A stretch of 64,000 nucleotides of DNA from Pseudomonas sp. S30 (GTDB taxonomy: Bacteria; Pseudomonadota; Gammaproteobacteria; Pseudomonadales; Pseudomonadaceae): NCBI RefSeq assembly GCF_016518545.1, contig NZ_JACVTO010000006.1, forward strand, positions 186,001-250,000, given 5' to 3'. Below, piece by piece: positions 1-11,837 of this stretch. The stretch's first letter is position 1. The number at the start of each line of letters is the position of its first letter. Below the pieces are notes generated by a model. The model saw only the letters and a program-made list of their open reading frames with translations, was not told where the DNA came from and ran no database searches. The translations under genes and the position numbers were made by a program.

Positions 1-36
1 TGAGTCAGTCAGGCGCCTCTAAGGAAAAAATGCTAA

Positions 37-1095
37 ATGCGCAATGAACGCGAGCACCTGAACGGTGGTGGTGAAATCGATTTGATAGAGCTTCTTCAAG
101 GCATCTGGCAGCAGAAGCTTTGGGTTGTCCTGGTAGCAGTACCGATCATCGGTGTTGCCATGCTTTACGTTCTGCTGGCGACTCCTGTCTACCAGTCTAA
201 GGTATACATCCGGCCGCCTACTCAAGATGAAATTTCACAGCTCAATTTCGGTCGGGGCGAAGGTACGGGTCTGGCACCGCTTACCGCGAATGACGTCTAT
301 GGCATCTATGTCAAGGCTTTGCAGTCTGAGTCGGTCCGCGATAAATTTTTTCGCACTACTTTTTTGCCGTGGTTGAAAGAAGATGAGCGAAAAGATTCGC
401 GCGATGTTCTCTACGCCAAATTCAACGGTATGTTGTCTGTTGAGCAAGTTGTTAAGGATGGTGCCGACCGTTATCTGATCACTTCGAACGTCGAAGATCC
501 AAGGGTTGCGGCACTTTGGGTGTCGAGTTACGCAGAAATGGCCGCGAAGCAAGCGAAAGGCGAGCTTCTGGGTGGTACACGCAGCGATATTTCCATCATG
601 GCGGATAATTTGGAGCAACAGATTAGAGCGTCGCGTGCTACTGCAGATACTCAGCGCACTGACCAGATTGCTCAACTTGAAGAGGCGCTGGTGATCGCCA
701 AGTCAATCGGTTTGGAAAAGCCACCTATCATATCCAATACACTGTCAGGTGAAGTTTCTGCGGGTATGGGTGGGGCGCTTACGTACATGCGTGGTAGTAA
801 AGCGCTCGAAGCGGAAATTTCCAATTTGAATTCTCGATCTTCCAACGACCCCTATATCGCTGGTCTGCGCGAGCGTCAAGAGCGGCTGACTTTTCTTCGT
901 AATTTGAAGATTGATCCTTCATTGGTGGCTATGTATCAGCAAGATGGTGCTGTTTTCCAGCCCGACAAGCCGGTAAAGCCACGGAAAGCTCTAATCGTGG
1001 GTATTGCGGTGTTTGGCGGGCTTGCATTGGGATTGGTGGTGGCATTTGTGCGACAGTTCTGGGTGGGTGCGCGGCGCACTCGCAAAGTTAGTTGA
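37..1095 (+). CDS. wzz: Wzz-family O-antigen chain-length determinant
   Basis: A polysaccharide co-polymerase of the inner membrane that sets the modal length of O-antigen made by Wzy. The 352-residue protein has the family layout: a cytoplasmic N-terminus, a membrane segment at about residues 28-50, a long periplasmic part rich in predicted helix (about 55-315), and a second membrane segment at about 318-340 preceded by the proline-rich stretch PDKPVKPRKA typical of Wzz. An AAGGAA ribosome site lies about 10 bases before the ATG. It opens the O-antigen locus but is separated from wecB by 1.25 kb, so it is probably transcribed separately. The assignment is by layout and context; the exact Wzz subtype cannot be told. 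Confidence 0.93.
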   Translation: MRNEREHLNGGGEIDLIELLQGIWQQKLWVVLVAVPIIGVAMLYVLLATPVYQSKVYIRPPTQDEISQLNFGRGEGTGLAPLTANDVYGIYVKALQSESVRDKFFRTTFLPWLKEDERKDSRDVLYAKFNGMLSVEQVVKDGADRYLITSNVEDPRVAALWVSSYAEMAAKQAKGELLGGTRSDISIMADNLEQQIRASRATADTQRTDQIAQLEEALVIAKSIGLEKPPIISNTLSGEVSAGMGGALTYMRGSKALEAEISNLNSRSSNDPYIAGLRERQERLTFLRNLKIDPSLVAMYQQDGAVFQPDKPVKPRKALIVGIAVFGGLALGLVVAFVRQFWVGARRTRKVS

Positions 1096-2351
1096 ATTCC
1101 TGCCCACTTTCTATAGGTCTTGGAAGGTTGGGTTCCCAGCCCAGCTTCTGAGGCCTTCTTCCGTCTTCGGGCCTCATCCCTCAAGTGCTCGGGATTTAGA
1201 TCAGGGAAATTGCGAGTATTATCCGGCCGGGTGGAGGATTGCTTCGTGGTAAGTGATTATTGTTAGGTGCTTCCGAACGCTGCGTTGCACTATATGAATT
1301 CTGATCAGCGCTTGGCGCGGTTTCTTTCCTGATCAAGCTTCCCTATGCCCCCTTACTAGACTCGTAATGATACATTGGGCATGTTTTGTTGGCGAAGGCA
1401 GATGTCCTGCGCTACTGCCCTATGCCTGGACGCGTCTGAGGTTTTGACTGGGATCTGTCTGAAAACCCTTGATACTTGGTGATGCTGCGTTGAAACCAGC
1501 CTGGAGCTCCAGCCCGGTCGGAATGCTCATTTACAACCCGTAAACTCCGCTTCCTCGGCTGTTTTCGCCTTGCCTGACCTTCGTCTCAAGACTTTTCAGA
1601 CAACGCCTGGATTGAGCGGGGTCAAGCGCTTTATGCGGTTCATGGCGTTGCGCTGTCAAAAGAAATAGATGTCCACTTTCGTCAAGATTTGGGGTTGCGG
1701 CTGAAAAAGGGTGCCGACAAGCCATACAGGGACGACCACCATCTTTTGTTGTGTTTACGAATGCGTTTCAGTGTCTCTCGGGTGGGCCTATCGTCGTAGC
1801 TTATGTCGATTTTTTTGAGCAGACATCGCCTGGTGCGCAGCTTACAGGGTCCAGTGCTCCGGACAGGAGGGCGCGATCGCTGAGATCGTTCGAGCCCGTG
1901 GACCCGACGCATCACTGCGCCCAGGTAGAAGGCATGTGTGCTGCTCGTATGATGGCGGGGCAGTGGCAAATTGGTATTCAAAACCTCTATGGTGCGAGAC
2001 GGCTAAAGAGATTATGATTGGAGCCTTTGTGTCGCGTCTAACTAGATGCCTGTGCGAGACAGTCTAAGCCGTGTCGAGCGCCGGAAATTCAGCAGCTGAA
2101 TGTGCTGAGATGATTCCACGTGTTTTCTCAAGCCTAACGGCGGCAGTGCTTATGGCGCCTCGATCAAGATTCGGTTGTGACGCTATTTATTTGGGAAGTC
2201 AATTCGGAATTCGTCAAGCGCACCCGGTGCGGTGATGGTGGAAGGATTGAATTATCTGAAATGATTTGAAGTAGGTCTTGACGGATTTGCTAGGGTGTGA
2301 TCTGCAGGATCGATCTCGGCAAAAAAATTCACTAAAATTAATGGTAGTTGC
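1096..2351. other. Long gap without convincing gene; likely decayed DNA
   Basis: About 1.25 kb between wzz and wecB. Short open frames exist on both strands, but none has a ribosome site plus recognisable protein features. The base composition is more A/T-rich than the core genes. Two 10-base arms, TGTCTGAAAA at 1456-1465 and TTTTCAGACA at 1593-1602, form a perfect inverted repeat around about 127 bases, and the flanking minus-strand frames are interrupted by stops. This fits remains of an insertion element, but no transposase motif can be named. The wecB promoter must lie near the right end; a TTGACG hexamer at 2278-2283 is a weak -35 candidate. Confidence 0.5.
1456..1602. repeat. Inverted repeat, 10-base arms
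   Basis: TGTCTGAAAA (1456-1465) and its exact reverse complement TTTTCAGACA (1593-1602) flank a non-coding segment inside the wzz-wecB gap. The spacing is too wide for a terminator and would suit the ends of a small or decayed mobile element. No target duplication was recognised. Confidence 0.4.
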
Positions 2352-3482
2352 ATGACGCTCAGAGTTTTAAGCGTGTTTGGCACTCGACCAGAAGCGATCA
2401 AGATGGCATCCCTCGCGTTGGCCTTGCGTGCGGACGAGCGCTTTGACGCCCGGATCTGCGTGACTGGCCAGCACCGCCAGATGCTGGATCAGGTTCTGGA
2501 CCTCTTCGAACTCACACCTGACTATGATCTGCAGATCATGAAGCCCGGGCAGGACCTGACCGACGTGACCGTCGCCATTCTGCAGAAGCTCAAGGAAGTG
2601 CTGGGTGAGTTCAAGCCGGACATCGTCCTGGTTCACGGCGATACCGCGACTACGTTCGCGGCCTCTCTTGCCGCGTACTATCAACAGATTCCTGTGGGGC
2701 ATGTGGAGGCTGGGCTACGCACCGGCAATCTGTATTCGCCCTGGCCGGAAGAGGCCAATCGCAAACTGACCGGCGCCCTGGCTCGCTTGCACTTTGCTCC
2801 CACTGCCCAATCCGAGAAGAACCTTCTGGCCGAGGGCGTGCCTCCCACGCATGTGCATGTCACTGGAAACACCGTCATCGACGCGCTGCTCGAGGTCGTG
2901 CGTAAATTGCAGCGTCCTGAGTTTGCGGCGTCGCTGGACGAACAGTTTGCCTTCCTCGACGCGTCACGTCGTCTGCTACTGGTCACGGGCCATCGTCGCG
3001 AAAGCTTCGGCGACGGGTTCGAGCGAATTTGCCAAGCGCTGGTCAAGTTGGCTCAGGATCATCCGGATATCGAGATCGTCTACCCGGTGCACTTGAACCC
3101 CAACGTCAGAGAGCCGGTCAACCGTCTGCTCAAGGATGTGGACAATATCCACCTGATCGAGCCTTTGGATTACCTGCCGTTCGTCTATTTGATGAATCGA
3201 TCCCATTTGATCCTGACCGATTCGGGGGGTGTGCAGGAGGAGGCGCCGTCCCTAGGCAAGCCCGTGCTGGTCATGCGCGAGACCACCGAGCGACCGGAAG
3301 CCGTTCAGGCTGGTACGGTTCGGCTGGTGGGTACTGACCTGCAGGCCATCATCGACAACGTTGAGCAACTGCTCGAGGATGACGAGGCCTATCGCACCAT
3401 GAGTGTAGCCCACAATCCTTACGGGGATGGGCTGGCTTGCGCCCGCATCATTGATGTTCTTGCCAATTTCAAAACAAGGTAG
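2352..3482 (+). CDS. wecB: UDP-N-acetylglucosamine 2-epimerase (non-hydrolysing)
   Basis: Interconverts UDP-GlcNAc and UDP-ManNAc in the cytoplasm, the first step to UDP-ManNAcA. The 376-residue length is normal. Family signatures are visible: [13 protein letters not shown] at the N-terminus, [23 protein letters not shown], the TGHRRESFG stretch, and [19 protein letters not shown] followed by RETTERPEA near the C-terminus. The ATG has only a weak ribosome site. wecC starts 4 bases after its stop, so the two are co-transcribed and form a complete UDP-ManNAcA pathway. It opens the biosynthetic part of the O-antigen locus. Confidence 0.96.
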   Translation: MTLRVLSVFGTRPEAIKMASLALALRADERFDARICVTGQHRQMLDQVLDLFELTPDYDLQIMKPGQDLTDVTVAILQKLKEVLGEFKPDIVLVHGDTATTFAASLAAYYQQIPVGHVEAGLRTGNLYSPWPEEANRKLTGALARLHFAPTAQSEKNLLAEGVPPTHVHVTGNTVIDALLEVVRKLQRPEFAASLDEQFAFLDASRRLLLVTGHRRESFGDGFERICQALVKLAQDHPDIEIVYPVHLNPNVREPVNRLLKDVDNIHLIEPLDYLPFVYLMNRSHLILTDSGGVQEEAPSLGKPVLVMRETTERPEAVQAGTVRLVGTDLQAIIDNVEQLLEDDEAYRTMSVAHNPYGDGLACARIIDVLANFKTR

Positions 3483-3486
3483 TGCT

Positions 3487-4752
3487 ATGAGTATTTCCAA
3501 GGTTTCCGTCATTGGCCTGGGTTACATCGGTCTCCCGACTGCGGCCGTGTTCGCTTCGCGTAAAATTCAGGTGATTGGCGTCGATGTCAACCAGCACTGC
3601 GTCGACACGATCAATCGTGGGCAGATTCACATCGTCGAGCCAGACCTGGATATGGTGGTTCACGCTGCGGTTACCGAAGGCTATCTGCATGCCAGTACCA
3701 CGGCGCAGCCAGCTGACGCCTTCCTCATCGCAGTGCCCACGCCTTTCAAGGAAGGATTCAAGCCCGACCTGAGCTACATCGAGTCGGCGAGCAAGGCCAT
3801 CGCCCCGGTTCTGAAGAAAGGGGATCTGGTCATCCTCGAGTCCACGTCCCCGGTAGGTGCGACCGAGCAGATGGCCGCGTGGCTCGCTGAGGCACGGCCT
3901 GATCTGAGCTTTCCTCAGCACCAGGGCGAGGCTTCCGACATTCGTGTAGCGCATTGTCCTGAACGCGTCCTGCCTGGCCATGTACTGCGCGAGCTGGTAC
4001 AGAACGATCGCGTGATCGGCGGCATGACCGAGAAGTGTTCGCTGGCAGCCCGTGCGCTGTACAAGACTTTCGTGGAGGGCGAGTGCGTGCTGACCAATGC
4101 ACGTACCGCCGAAATGTGCAAGTTGACGGAAAACAGCTTCCGCGACGTGAACATCGCCTTTGCCAACGAGTTGTCGATCATCTGCGAGGAGCTCAAGGTC
4201 GATGTCTGGGAGCTCATCAGGCTGGCCAATCGACACCCGCGGGTCAATATCCTTCAGCCTGGTCCAGGCGTGGGCGGCCACTGCATTGCAGTCGACCCAT
4301 GGTTCATCGTCGACTCCGCGCCAGAGCAGGCCAAGCTGATCCGCACCGCCCGCCAGGTCAACGACGCCAAACCTGCATGGGTGATCGAAAAGCTGCATGC
4401 AGCCATTGGTGAACACCTCAGCAGCCACCCTGGCAAGACTGCCCAGGAGGTGGTGGTGGCGTGCTTCGGCCTGGCGTTCAAGCCCGATATCGACGATCTT
4501 CGGGAGAGTCCGGCTCTGGAGATCACCAAGGAAGTCAGCAAGCGTCATGCGGGCAAGATCGTCGTGGTCGAGCCGAACATCCACATGTTGCCCGCCTCCT
4601 TGGATACAGCCGTGCTGTCCACCGTGGAGGAAGCGATCGAGCAAGCTGACGTTCTGCTGCTGCTGGTCGACCACAAGCCATTCAAGGCCATTGCGCCGCA
4701 GTCGCTCGAAGGTCTGCAGATCGTCGACACGCGTGGGATCTGGCCGGTATGA
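3487..4752 (+). CDS. wecC: UDP-N-acetyl-D-mannosamine dehydrogenase
   Basis: Oxidises UDP-ManNAc twice with NAD+ to UDP-ManNAcA, supplying an acidic sugar for the O-antigen. The 421-residue protein begins with the NAD-binding motif GLGYIGLPTA (residues 9-18). It carries the catalytic cysteine in GPGVGGHCIAVDP (Cys266) and the C-terminal UDP-binding domain with FGLAFKPDIDDLRESP. An in-frame ATG exists 60 bases upstream inside wecB, but the start at 3487 gives the glycine-rich motif its normal position. The stop overlaps the start of manC by four bases (ATGA), which indicates translational coupling. Confidence 0.96.
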   Translation: MSISKVSVIGLGYIGLPTAAVFASRKIQVIGVDVNQHCVDTINRGQIHIVEPDLDMVVHAAVTEGYLHASTTAQPADAFLIAVPTPFKEGFKPDLSYIESASKAIAPVLKKGDLVILESTSPVGATEQMAAWLAEARPDLSFPQHQGEASDIRVAHCPERVLPGHVLRELVQNDRVIGGMTEKCSLAARALYKTFVEGECVLTNARTAEMCKLTENSFRDVNIAFANELSIICEELKVDVWELIRLANRHPRVNILQPGPGVGGHCIAVDPWFIVDSAPEQAKLIRTARQVNDAKPAWVIEKLHAAIGEHLSSHPGKTAQEVVVACFGLAFKPDIDDLRESPALEITKEVSKRHAGKIVVVEPNIHMLPASLDTAVLSTVEEAIEQADVLLLLVDHKPFKAIAPQSLEGLQIVDTRGIWPV

Positions 4753-6197
4753 AGGTCCTTCCGGTTATCATGTCCGGTGGGTCGGGTACCCGCCTATGGC
4801 CGTTGAGCAGAACGCTATATCCGAAGCAGTTTCTAGCATTGTATGGCCGTGAAACGCTGTTCCAGCAGGCCATCGAGCGTCTCATGAAAATTGCGCCGAA
4901 GGATTGCGAACTGCTGCCTCCCTGCATCGTGGCCAATGACGAGCATCGGTTCCTGTGTCTGGACCAACTGCGCGAGATCAAGGTCGAGCAGGGAACTTTG
5001 ATTCTCGAGCCGGTAGGGCGCAATACTGCCCCAGCCTTGACGCTGGCGGCGCTTCAGGCTCGCGACGGCTTCGCAGCCGATGCCGATCCGGTGCTGGTGG
5101 TCATTCCAGCAGACCAGACCATCCATGACGTCGCAGTCTTCACACGTGTCGTGGAAAAGGCCGTGGAAGTCGCTGCACTAGGCGCGATTGTCACCCTCGG
5201 TATCCAGCCTGACCGTCCCGAGACTGGGTATGGCTATATCCACTCGGCCGATGTCGCTGAGGTCAAGCATGTCGACTCCTTCGTCGAGAAGCCCGATCTG
5301 GAAACAGCTCAGCGCTATCTCGAGTCTGGTAGCTACTACTGGAACAGTGGCATCTTCATCTTGCGCGCTTCGGTGTGGCTGCGTGCCTTGAAACACTACC
5401 GAGCCGATATCCTGGAGGCGACTGAAAGAGCCTGGGCCGCCCGTAGTGCGGACAACGGCTTCGTCAGGCCTGACGTCGGCTGTTTCCAAGCCATTGCGGC
5501 GGAGTCCATCGACTACGCCGTGATCGAGCACTGCACGCGGTCGCCAGTTCCAGGACTGGAGCTCAAGATGCTGGCCATGGACGCCGGCTGGTCCGACCTT
5601 GGCGCCTGGGATGCCGTATGGCGCTCCGGCGAAAAGGATGCTCAACACAACAGCGTCCACGGCGATGTGATCCTTGATTCAAGCACCGATACCTTGGTGT
5701 ACGCCTCCCACCGCCTGGTGACTGCTGTCGGTCTTGACAACATGGTCATCGTCGAAACGCCAGACGCCGTTCTGGTCGCTGATAAAAGCCGTTGTCAGGG
5801 CGTGAAGGCCATCGTCGAGGCACTGGGCCGGGACACGCGTAGTGAATCCAAGCTGCACCGCCGTGTCCATCGCCCTTGGGGCTGGTACGACAGCATCGAC
5901 AGCGGTTCCCGTTTCCAGGTCAAGCGCATATTGGTCAATCCCAAGGCGACGTTGAGCCTTCAGAAGCATTATCACCGCGCCGAGCATTGGATCGTCGTCT
6001 CCGGTACCGCCGAAGTTACCTGCGAGCAGCAGGTGTTCCAGCTCAACGAGAACCAAAGTACCTATATCCCTGTCGGTCATGTCCATCGGCTTTCCAACCC
6101 CGGTACCATTCCGTTGGAAATCATCGAGGTGCAATCGGGAAGCTACCTTGGCGAAGACGATATCGTCCGATTCGATGACACCTATGGCCGTATTTAA
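4749..6197 (+). CDS. manC: Mannose-1-phosphate guanylyltransferase / mannose-6-phosphate isomerase
   Basis: A two-domain enzyme of the AlgA/WbpW/ManC type that makes GDP-mannose, the precursor of GDP-D-rhamnose made by the next two genes. The 482-residue protein has the nucleotidyltransferase signature MSGGSGTRLWPLSR with YPKQF (residues 8-30), the FVEKP motif near 178-182, and a C-terminal type II isomerase cupin (about 375-475) with HRPWGWYDS and the metal-binding QKHYHRAEHW. Start and wecC stop overlap. P. aeruginosa has several paralogues (algA, pslB, wbpW); the position here points to a dedicated O-antigen copy. Confidence 0.95.
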   Translation: MKVLPVIMSGGSGTRLWPLSRTLYPKQFLALYGRETLFQQAIERLMKIAPKDCELLPPCIVANDEHRFLCLDQLREIKVEQGTLILEPVGRNTAPALTLAALQARDGFAADADPVLVVIPADQTIHDVAVFTRVVEKAVEVAALGAIVTLGIQPDRPETGYGYIHSADVAEVKHVDSFVEKPDLETAQRYLESGSYYWNSGIFILRASVWLRALKHYRADILEATERAWAARSADNGFVRPDVGCFQAIAAESIDYAVIEHCTRSPVPGLELKMLAMDAGWSDLGAWDAVWRSGEKDAQHNSVHGDVILDSSTDTLVYASHRLVTAVGLDNMVIVETPDAVLVADKSRCQGVKAIVEALGRDTRSESKLHRRVHRPWGWYDSIDSGSRFQVKRILVNPKATLSLQKHYHRAEHWIVVSGTAEVTCEQQVFQLNENQSTYIPVGHVHRLSNPGTIPLEIIEVQSGSYLGEDDIVRFDDTYGRI

Positions 6198-6204
6198 GGT
6201 TTGA

Positions 6205-8164
<1,960 letters not shown>

Positions 8165-8186
8165 ATCACAACGGATTGGTATAACT

Positions 8187-9209
8187 GTGCGTATCTGTTT
8201 CTTTGCCAATATGTCTGCTCACGCCAACTGGCGTGAAATGTTCGACAAAGTCGAGTTCTACCGCGTCGACATCAGAATTCTGCAGGAGCTGGGGCATGAG
8301 GTCGTGCTGGCCGGTTCGCCCGCGAGTCTCGACTGGAAAGCCGATCTTTATTACTGCTGGTGGTGGGGCCACTCGCCGTTTCCACTGTTGGCCGGAAAGC
8401 TGCGCAGAAAGCCCGTCGTGGTGACAGGAGCATTCGATTACTCGACCTGCCGCAAGGAAATCCCTGGCCTCTGCTACCTGGACCGTCCGCTTTGGCAAAA
8501 ACTGGTGTTGAAAACCTCGTTGCGCCTGGCTGATCGCAACCTGTTCATCTCCATGTCCGAATACGACGAAGTGACCAGCAACCTCGCCGTTCGTAATCCT
8601 GTCTATGCCACGCTGGCGGTGGATACGGCGTATTACTCGCCAGCGGCGCAGGTCAGCGAACCGTCCGACTACTTCTTCACGGTGACCTGGACCAGCCGTA
8701 CCAATGCTATCCGCAAAGGCTTGGTGCCCAGTATCGAGGCGTTCGCTCGAATCGCCAAGGATCACCCGCAGATCCGCTTCGTCATCGCTGGCAAGCATGG
8801 TGACTATCTCCCTCAATTGCAGGCGTTGGCACAGCGTCTGGGTGTGGCCGAGCAGGTCCAGTTCATCGGCATGATCTCGGATGAGGAAAAACGGGACCAT
8901 TACCGTCGTTGCCTGGCTTATGTGCAGCCCACCCTCTACGAGGGTTTTGGCCATGCCATCGGTGAGGCGCTGGCATGTGGTGCTCGAGTCATCACTTCAC
9001 CGCGTGGGGCTGTACCAGAAGTGGCAGGCGAGTTCGCGCACTGGGTGCAGCCGGATAGCCCGCAGGAAATCGCTGCTGCGATGGAGCAGGTATTGGCCAC
9101 GCCGGTTGGCGAGCCAGAGGCTCTGGCTCGCCATCGCTGGATCTCCGAGAAATACTCGATCGACGCACGCCGCCAAGCACTCAAGGCTATTCTCGAGACA
9201 TTAGTTTGA
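8187..9209 (+). CDS. Glycosyltransferase, GT4-type GT-B fold
   Basis: Probably transfers one sugar, by position perhaps D-rhamnose from GDP-D-rhamnose, onto the growing lipid-linked O-unit on the cytoplasmic face. The 340-residue protein has a GT-B fold pattern: a variable N-terminal half, and a C-terminal nucleotide-sugar domain with TVTWTSRTNAIRKG and the EX7E region PTLYEGFGHAIGEALACG. The open frame extends 150 bases upstream into rmd, but GTG at 8187, just after the rmd stop, gives a normal N-terminus (VRICFFANMSAH). The donor is not proven; gene order next to gmd-rmd is the only clue. Confidence 0.85.
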   Translation: MRICFFANMSAHANWREMFDKVEFYRVDIRILQELGHEVVLAGSPASLDWKADLYYCWWWGHSPFPLLAGKLRRKPVVVTGAFDYSTCRKEIPGLCYLDRPLWQKLVLKTSLRLADRNLFISMSEYDEVTSNLAVRNPVYATLAVDTAYYSPAAQVSEPSDYFFTVTWTSRTNAIRKGLVPSIEAFARIAKDHPQIRFVIAGKHGDYLPQLQALAQRLGVAEQVQFIGMISDEEKRDHYRRCLAYVQPTLYEGFGHAIGEALACGARVITSPRGAVPEVAGEFAHWVQPDSPQEIAAAMEQVLATPVGEPEALARHRWISEKYSIDARRQALKAILETLV

Positions 9210-9255
9210 CGTGCTGAAAACTTGGCATTCAAATGAATAATAAAGGTGTACATGT

Positions 9256-10530
9256 GTGCTAGCTCGTGTCGTAAGAACTTTTCAGACCTCTAGATTGCTA
9301 CAGTTATTCATTGTGACTGCCTGCATTCAGGGCGGAGTCATAATAAGCCAGTTTTTAATCGCACCGTTTGTTGAGCCAGGTGTGGTCGGTGTCGTCCGCT
9401 CATTGGAGACAGTCTTGGCACTGGTGGTGCTTGGCGGAAGCCTCGGGATGCAGAGCATTGCTATTCGCGACACGGCAGCCTGTGAACATCGAACTACTCA
9501 GCAAGCCGTACTGCGTCAGGTGTTTCTGCTGGTTCTGCTGACGTCAAGTTTCGTGATGTTGGGAATATACGCTGTACACAAGTTGATATTAACAACTGCG
9601 ATCAGCTACTACGTGTTCCTCACGTGTGGTTTGGTATTGGTCACTAATTTACTCCGTGTGACGACAGGTTTCGCCCAGGGCGTGAAAGCAATCCATCAGG
9701 TCTACCTGCCGCTGATGTTCGTGACCGCGCTGGGCATAGTCGTGCATGTGGTACTGACCTGTTACTACGGAGTACAAGGCTGGATGGCGGCTCGCTACCT
9801 CACGGAGCTCTCATGTCTGATGGCGGTCTGGTGGCGTCTGCGCGCATACGTGGTGCCCGCCTTGCACCTGACCCGTGTTAAAAGCAGTGAGCTGAGAGCC
9901 ACAGGTTTGTCTGGGTTGACAATCAATGCAAGTCTGTTTGTGCGCCTTCTGGTCGATAGTTTACCCGTTCTGATTATGACGGCGCTTCATGTCAAAACGG
10001 ATGAGATCGGATTTTTCGGTCTCGCTAGCTTGAGCCTGGTTCTGGGTCTACTGCCTCTGGCTATTATTGCCCAGCGCGCGATACCCGATTTAGTGGAGGC
10101 GTTGCAGAATCCGTCTGCCCTGCGGGGTCAGTTCAAAGCCCTGATAAAAATGATGTTGCTAGTTTCGTCAGCAGTTGCAATTGCACTAATGGGCGCAGCG
10201 GGAGGCTGGCTATTGCTTGTAGGCGGCAAGTATGAGACGGCCGCGCACTATGTGCTGCTACTGGCCTTGAGTCTGCCGCTCAAGGCAGTGACACTTGCAT
10301 GCGGTACGATGTTGGTGGCACTTCGAGTGTTCGGGCTTAGTTTGAAAGTCAATATTCTCGAGGGTGCATTGGTTGCCGTGATTCTTTATTTCGGCATTCC
10401 AACGGTTGCCGGATGGGCAGGAGTGGTCGCCTATTTCGCTGGGACGATGCTGTCATTGGTACTTTTGCTATCTGCCGTAAAGATGCGCGTGGCGAGCCTC
10501 GAAGGAGAGTGTGATGATGCAAGGGGATAA
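9256..10530 (+). CDS. wzx: O-antigen flippase, Wzx-like (MATE/MOP superfamily)
   Basis: Expected to flip the undecaprenyl-diphosphate-linked O-unit across the inner membrane. The 424-residue protein is almost wholly hydrophobic with about twelve predicted membrane segments, spaced as in polysaccharide exporters, and an N-terminal segment starting near residue 15. Start is GTG at 9256 with AAAGGTG upstream; nearby ATG and GTG codons are out of frame. The DNA is visibly more A/T-rich and uses rarer codons than gmd-rmd, as is usual for variable wzx and wzy genes acquired by exchange. It overlaps wzy. The assignment rests on topology and locus position, since Wzx sequences diverge widely. Confidence 0.82.
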   Translation: MLARVVRTFQTSRLLQLFIVTACIQGGVIISQFLIAPFVEPGVVGVVRSLETVLALVVLGGSLGMQSIAIRDTAACEHRTTQQAVLRQVFLLVLLTSSFVMLGIYAVHKLILTTAISYYVFLTCGLVLVTNLLRVTTGFAQGVKAIHQVYLPLMFVTALGIVVHVVLTCYYGVQGWMAARYLTELSCLMAVWWRLRAYVVPALHLTRVKSSELRATGLSGLTINASLFVRLLVDSLPVLIMTALHVKTDEIGFFGLASLSLVLGLLPLAIIAQRAIPDLVEALQNPSALRGQFKALIKMMLLVSSAVAIALMGAAGGWLLLVGGKYETAAHYVLLLALSLPLKAVTLACGTMLVALRVFGLSLKVNILEGALVAVILYFGIPTVAGWAGVVAYFAGTMLSLVLLLSAVKMRVASLEGECDDARG

Positions 10531-11827
10531 TCGCGCGGTGACAACAGGGCAGAACTTCAGCAAAAGCGCTGGCTTCGATTGCTTTTCAGCCGGTTTTTTC
10601 TTTTTTGTGATCTGGTGCGTAGGGGTACTTGTTCCACTGTATCCGTTCATCGTCTCCATTGATGGATTTAGCCTTTTCTGGGATTTCACATTTCTGGACA
10701 AAGAGGCGTCAGTTCTTCAAGCCTTGATGATCTATAGTGCCGCATTGCTGACAGTCATGGTCGGTGTGCTGTTGGGCCGCAAGTCCCAGCTGAATTTTCC
10801 TGGGACGCCTCGATACATTGTCAGGTCGCGTATTTTCCTGCAGCGATCGATACTGTTCAGCATCGCAGGTTTAGCCGCTTTTTGCGTGATACTGATAATT
10901 CTGGGAGGTTTGACCGGGCTTCTTCAGGGGGCCAGCGACAGGATCAGAGCCTTTGCGGGGCTCAATGGTCTTTTTTTGCTGCAGAATCTTCTGCTTTCGG
11001 TGACCCTGGCCTGGTACATCCGCTTAACACGTGGGTGTTCGGTATCCCGACGCGAGCGTGTGGTCTTTTGGGGTTTCTTCATAGCCGCACTGATGGTGTG
11101 TGCTTTGCAAGGACAAAAATCCACGATATTCATCGCAATTCTTTCCCTTTTGGTCGTTCGTCACTATCGGGTGAAGCGAATAAATTTGTTCAAAGGCGCC
11201 GTGATGGGGGTCGCGATGTTTGTGTCCTTGATGACCTATCATATTTTCAAGCAGGAATTTCTTGCTACTGGGCACTTTTATTTCATCAAAGAAGACCAAG
11301 GCGTCTTCCTCTCTTTTATAAATTTTCTAGCCACCCAGTTCACTGGCAATCTCATGCAGCTGCAAACGATGACTGTTCTAGTCGATGCCATGCCCGAGGG
11401 ACTGCCATGGCAAAATGGGTCAACGCTCATGATGGTTGTGCTGATTCTGATTCCATCGACCCTGTTCCCGGACAAACCGCTTACGGCTGCTGGAGTTTTT
11501 ACCGCTGCATTCTGGCCCAATAAATGGCTGATGGAGGGCACTACGCTCCCACCTGGTGTCTTTGGTGAGTTCTACATGAACTTTGGCATTTTTGGGGTGC
11601 TGGCCGGCGGTTTCATCCTGGGCCTCGTGTGGGGAAGGCTGTACGGTGCGGTCATCTACAATCCCGGAAATGATCGGGCACTTGGCTCCTACGCCCTGGC
11701 CATTGCCTCGATGCTCCATCTTTTCCGCGGCGAGCTTTCCTCGGTCTTGTTGCTGCTGGCCTCCATCTGGTTGCCGTTCCTTCTTTTGAGCTCCAGGCGC
11801 GAGACGCCTGCCACTTACCCGAACTAG
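10511..11827 (+). CDS. wzy: O-antigen polymerase, Wzy-like
   Basis: Expected to polymerise O-units in the periplasm, working with Wzz. The 438-residue protein has about eleven to twelve predicted membrane segments and a larger periplasmic loop around residues 300-350 (NGSTLMMVVLILIPSTLF to TTLPPGVFGEFY), the usual Wzy topology. The start is GTG at 10511 or ATG at 10514, both just after GGAGAG, inside the 3' end of wzx. The first part of the gene shares the A/T-rich composition of wzx. Wzy proteins share little sequence, so this call depends on topology, position and the lack of any other candidate in the locus. Confidence 0.8.
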   Translation: MMMQGDNRAVTTGQNFSKSAGFDCFSAGFFFFVIWCVGVLVPLYPFIVSIDGFSLFWDFTFLDKEASVLQALMIYSAALLTVMVGVLLGRKSQLNFPGTPRYIVRSRIFLQRSILFSIAGLAAFCVILIILGGLTGLLQGASDRIRAFAGLNGLFLLQNLLLSVTLAWYIRLTRGCSVSRRERVVFWGFFIAALMVCALQGQKSTIFIAILSLLVVRHYRVKRINLFKGAVMGVAMFVSLMTYHIFKQEFLATGHFYFIKEDQGVFLSFINFLATQFTGNLMQLQTMTVLVDAMPEGLPWQNGSTLMMVVLILIPSTLFPDKPLTAAGVFTAAFWPNKWLMEGTTLPPGVFGEFYMNFGIFGVLAGGFILGLVWGRLYGAVIYNPGNDRALGSYALAIASMLHLFRGELSSVLLLLASIWLPFLLLSSRRETPATYPN

Positions 11828-11837
11828 AGATACAGGC

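Noticed and set aside
1531..1981. Transposase gene in the wzz-wecB gap
   Set aside because: Two short minus-strand frames look vaguely like IS remains, but no DDE motif, HTH or intact frame could be identified, so only a decayed region is reported.
3469..4674. 401-codon open frame on the minus strand opposite wecC
   Set aside because: It is antisense to a gene with clear catalytic motifs; GC-rich third positions create such mirror frames. No family features or ribosome site.
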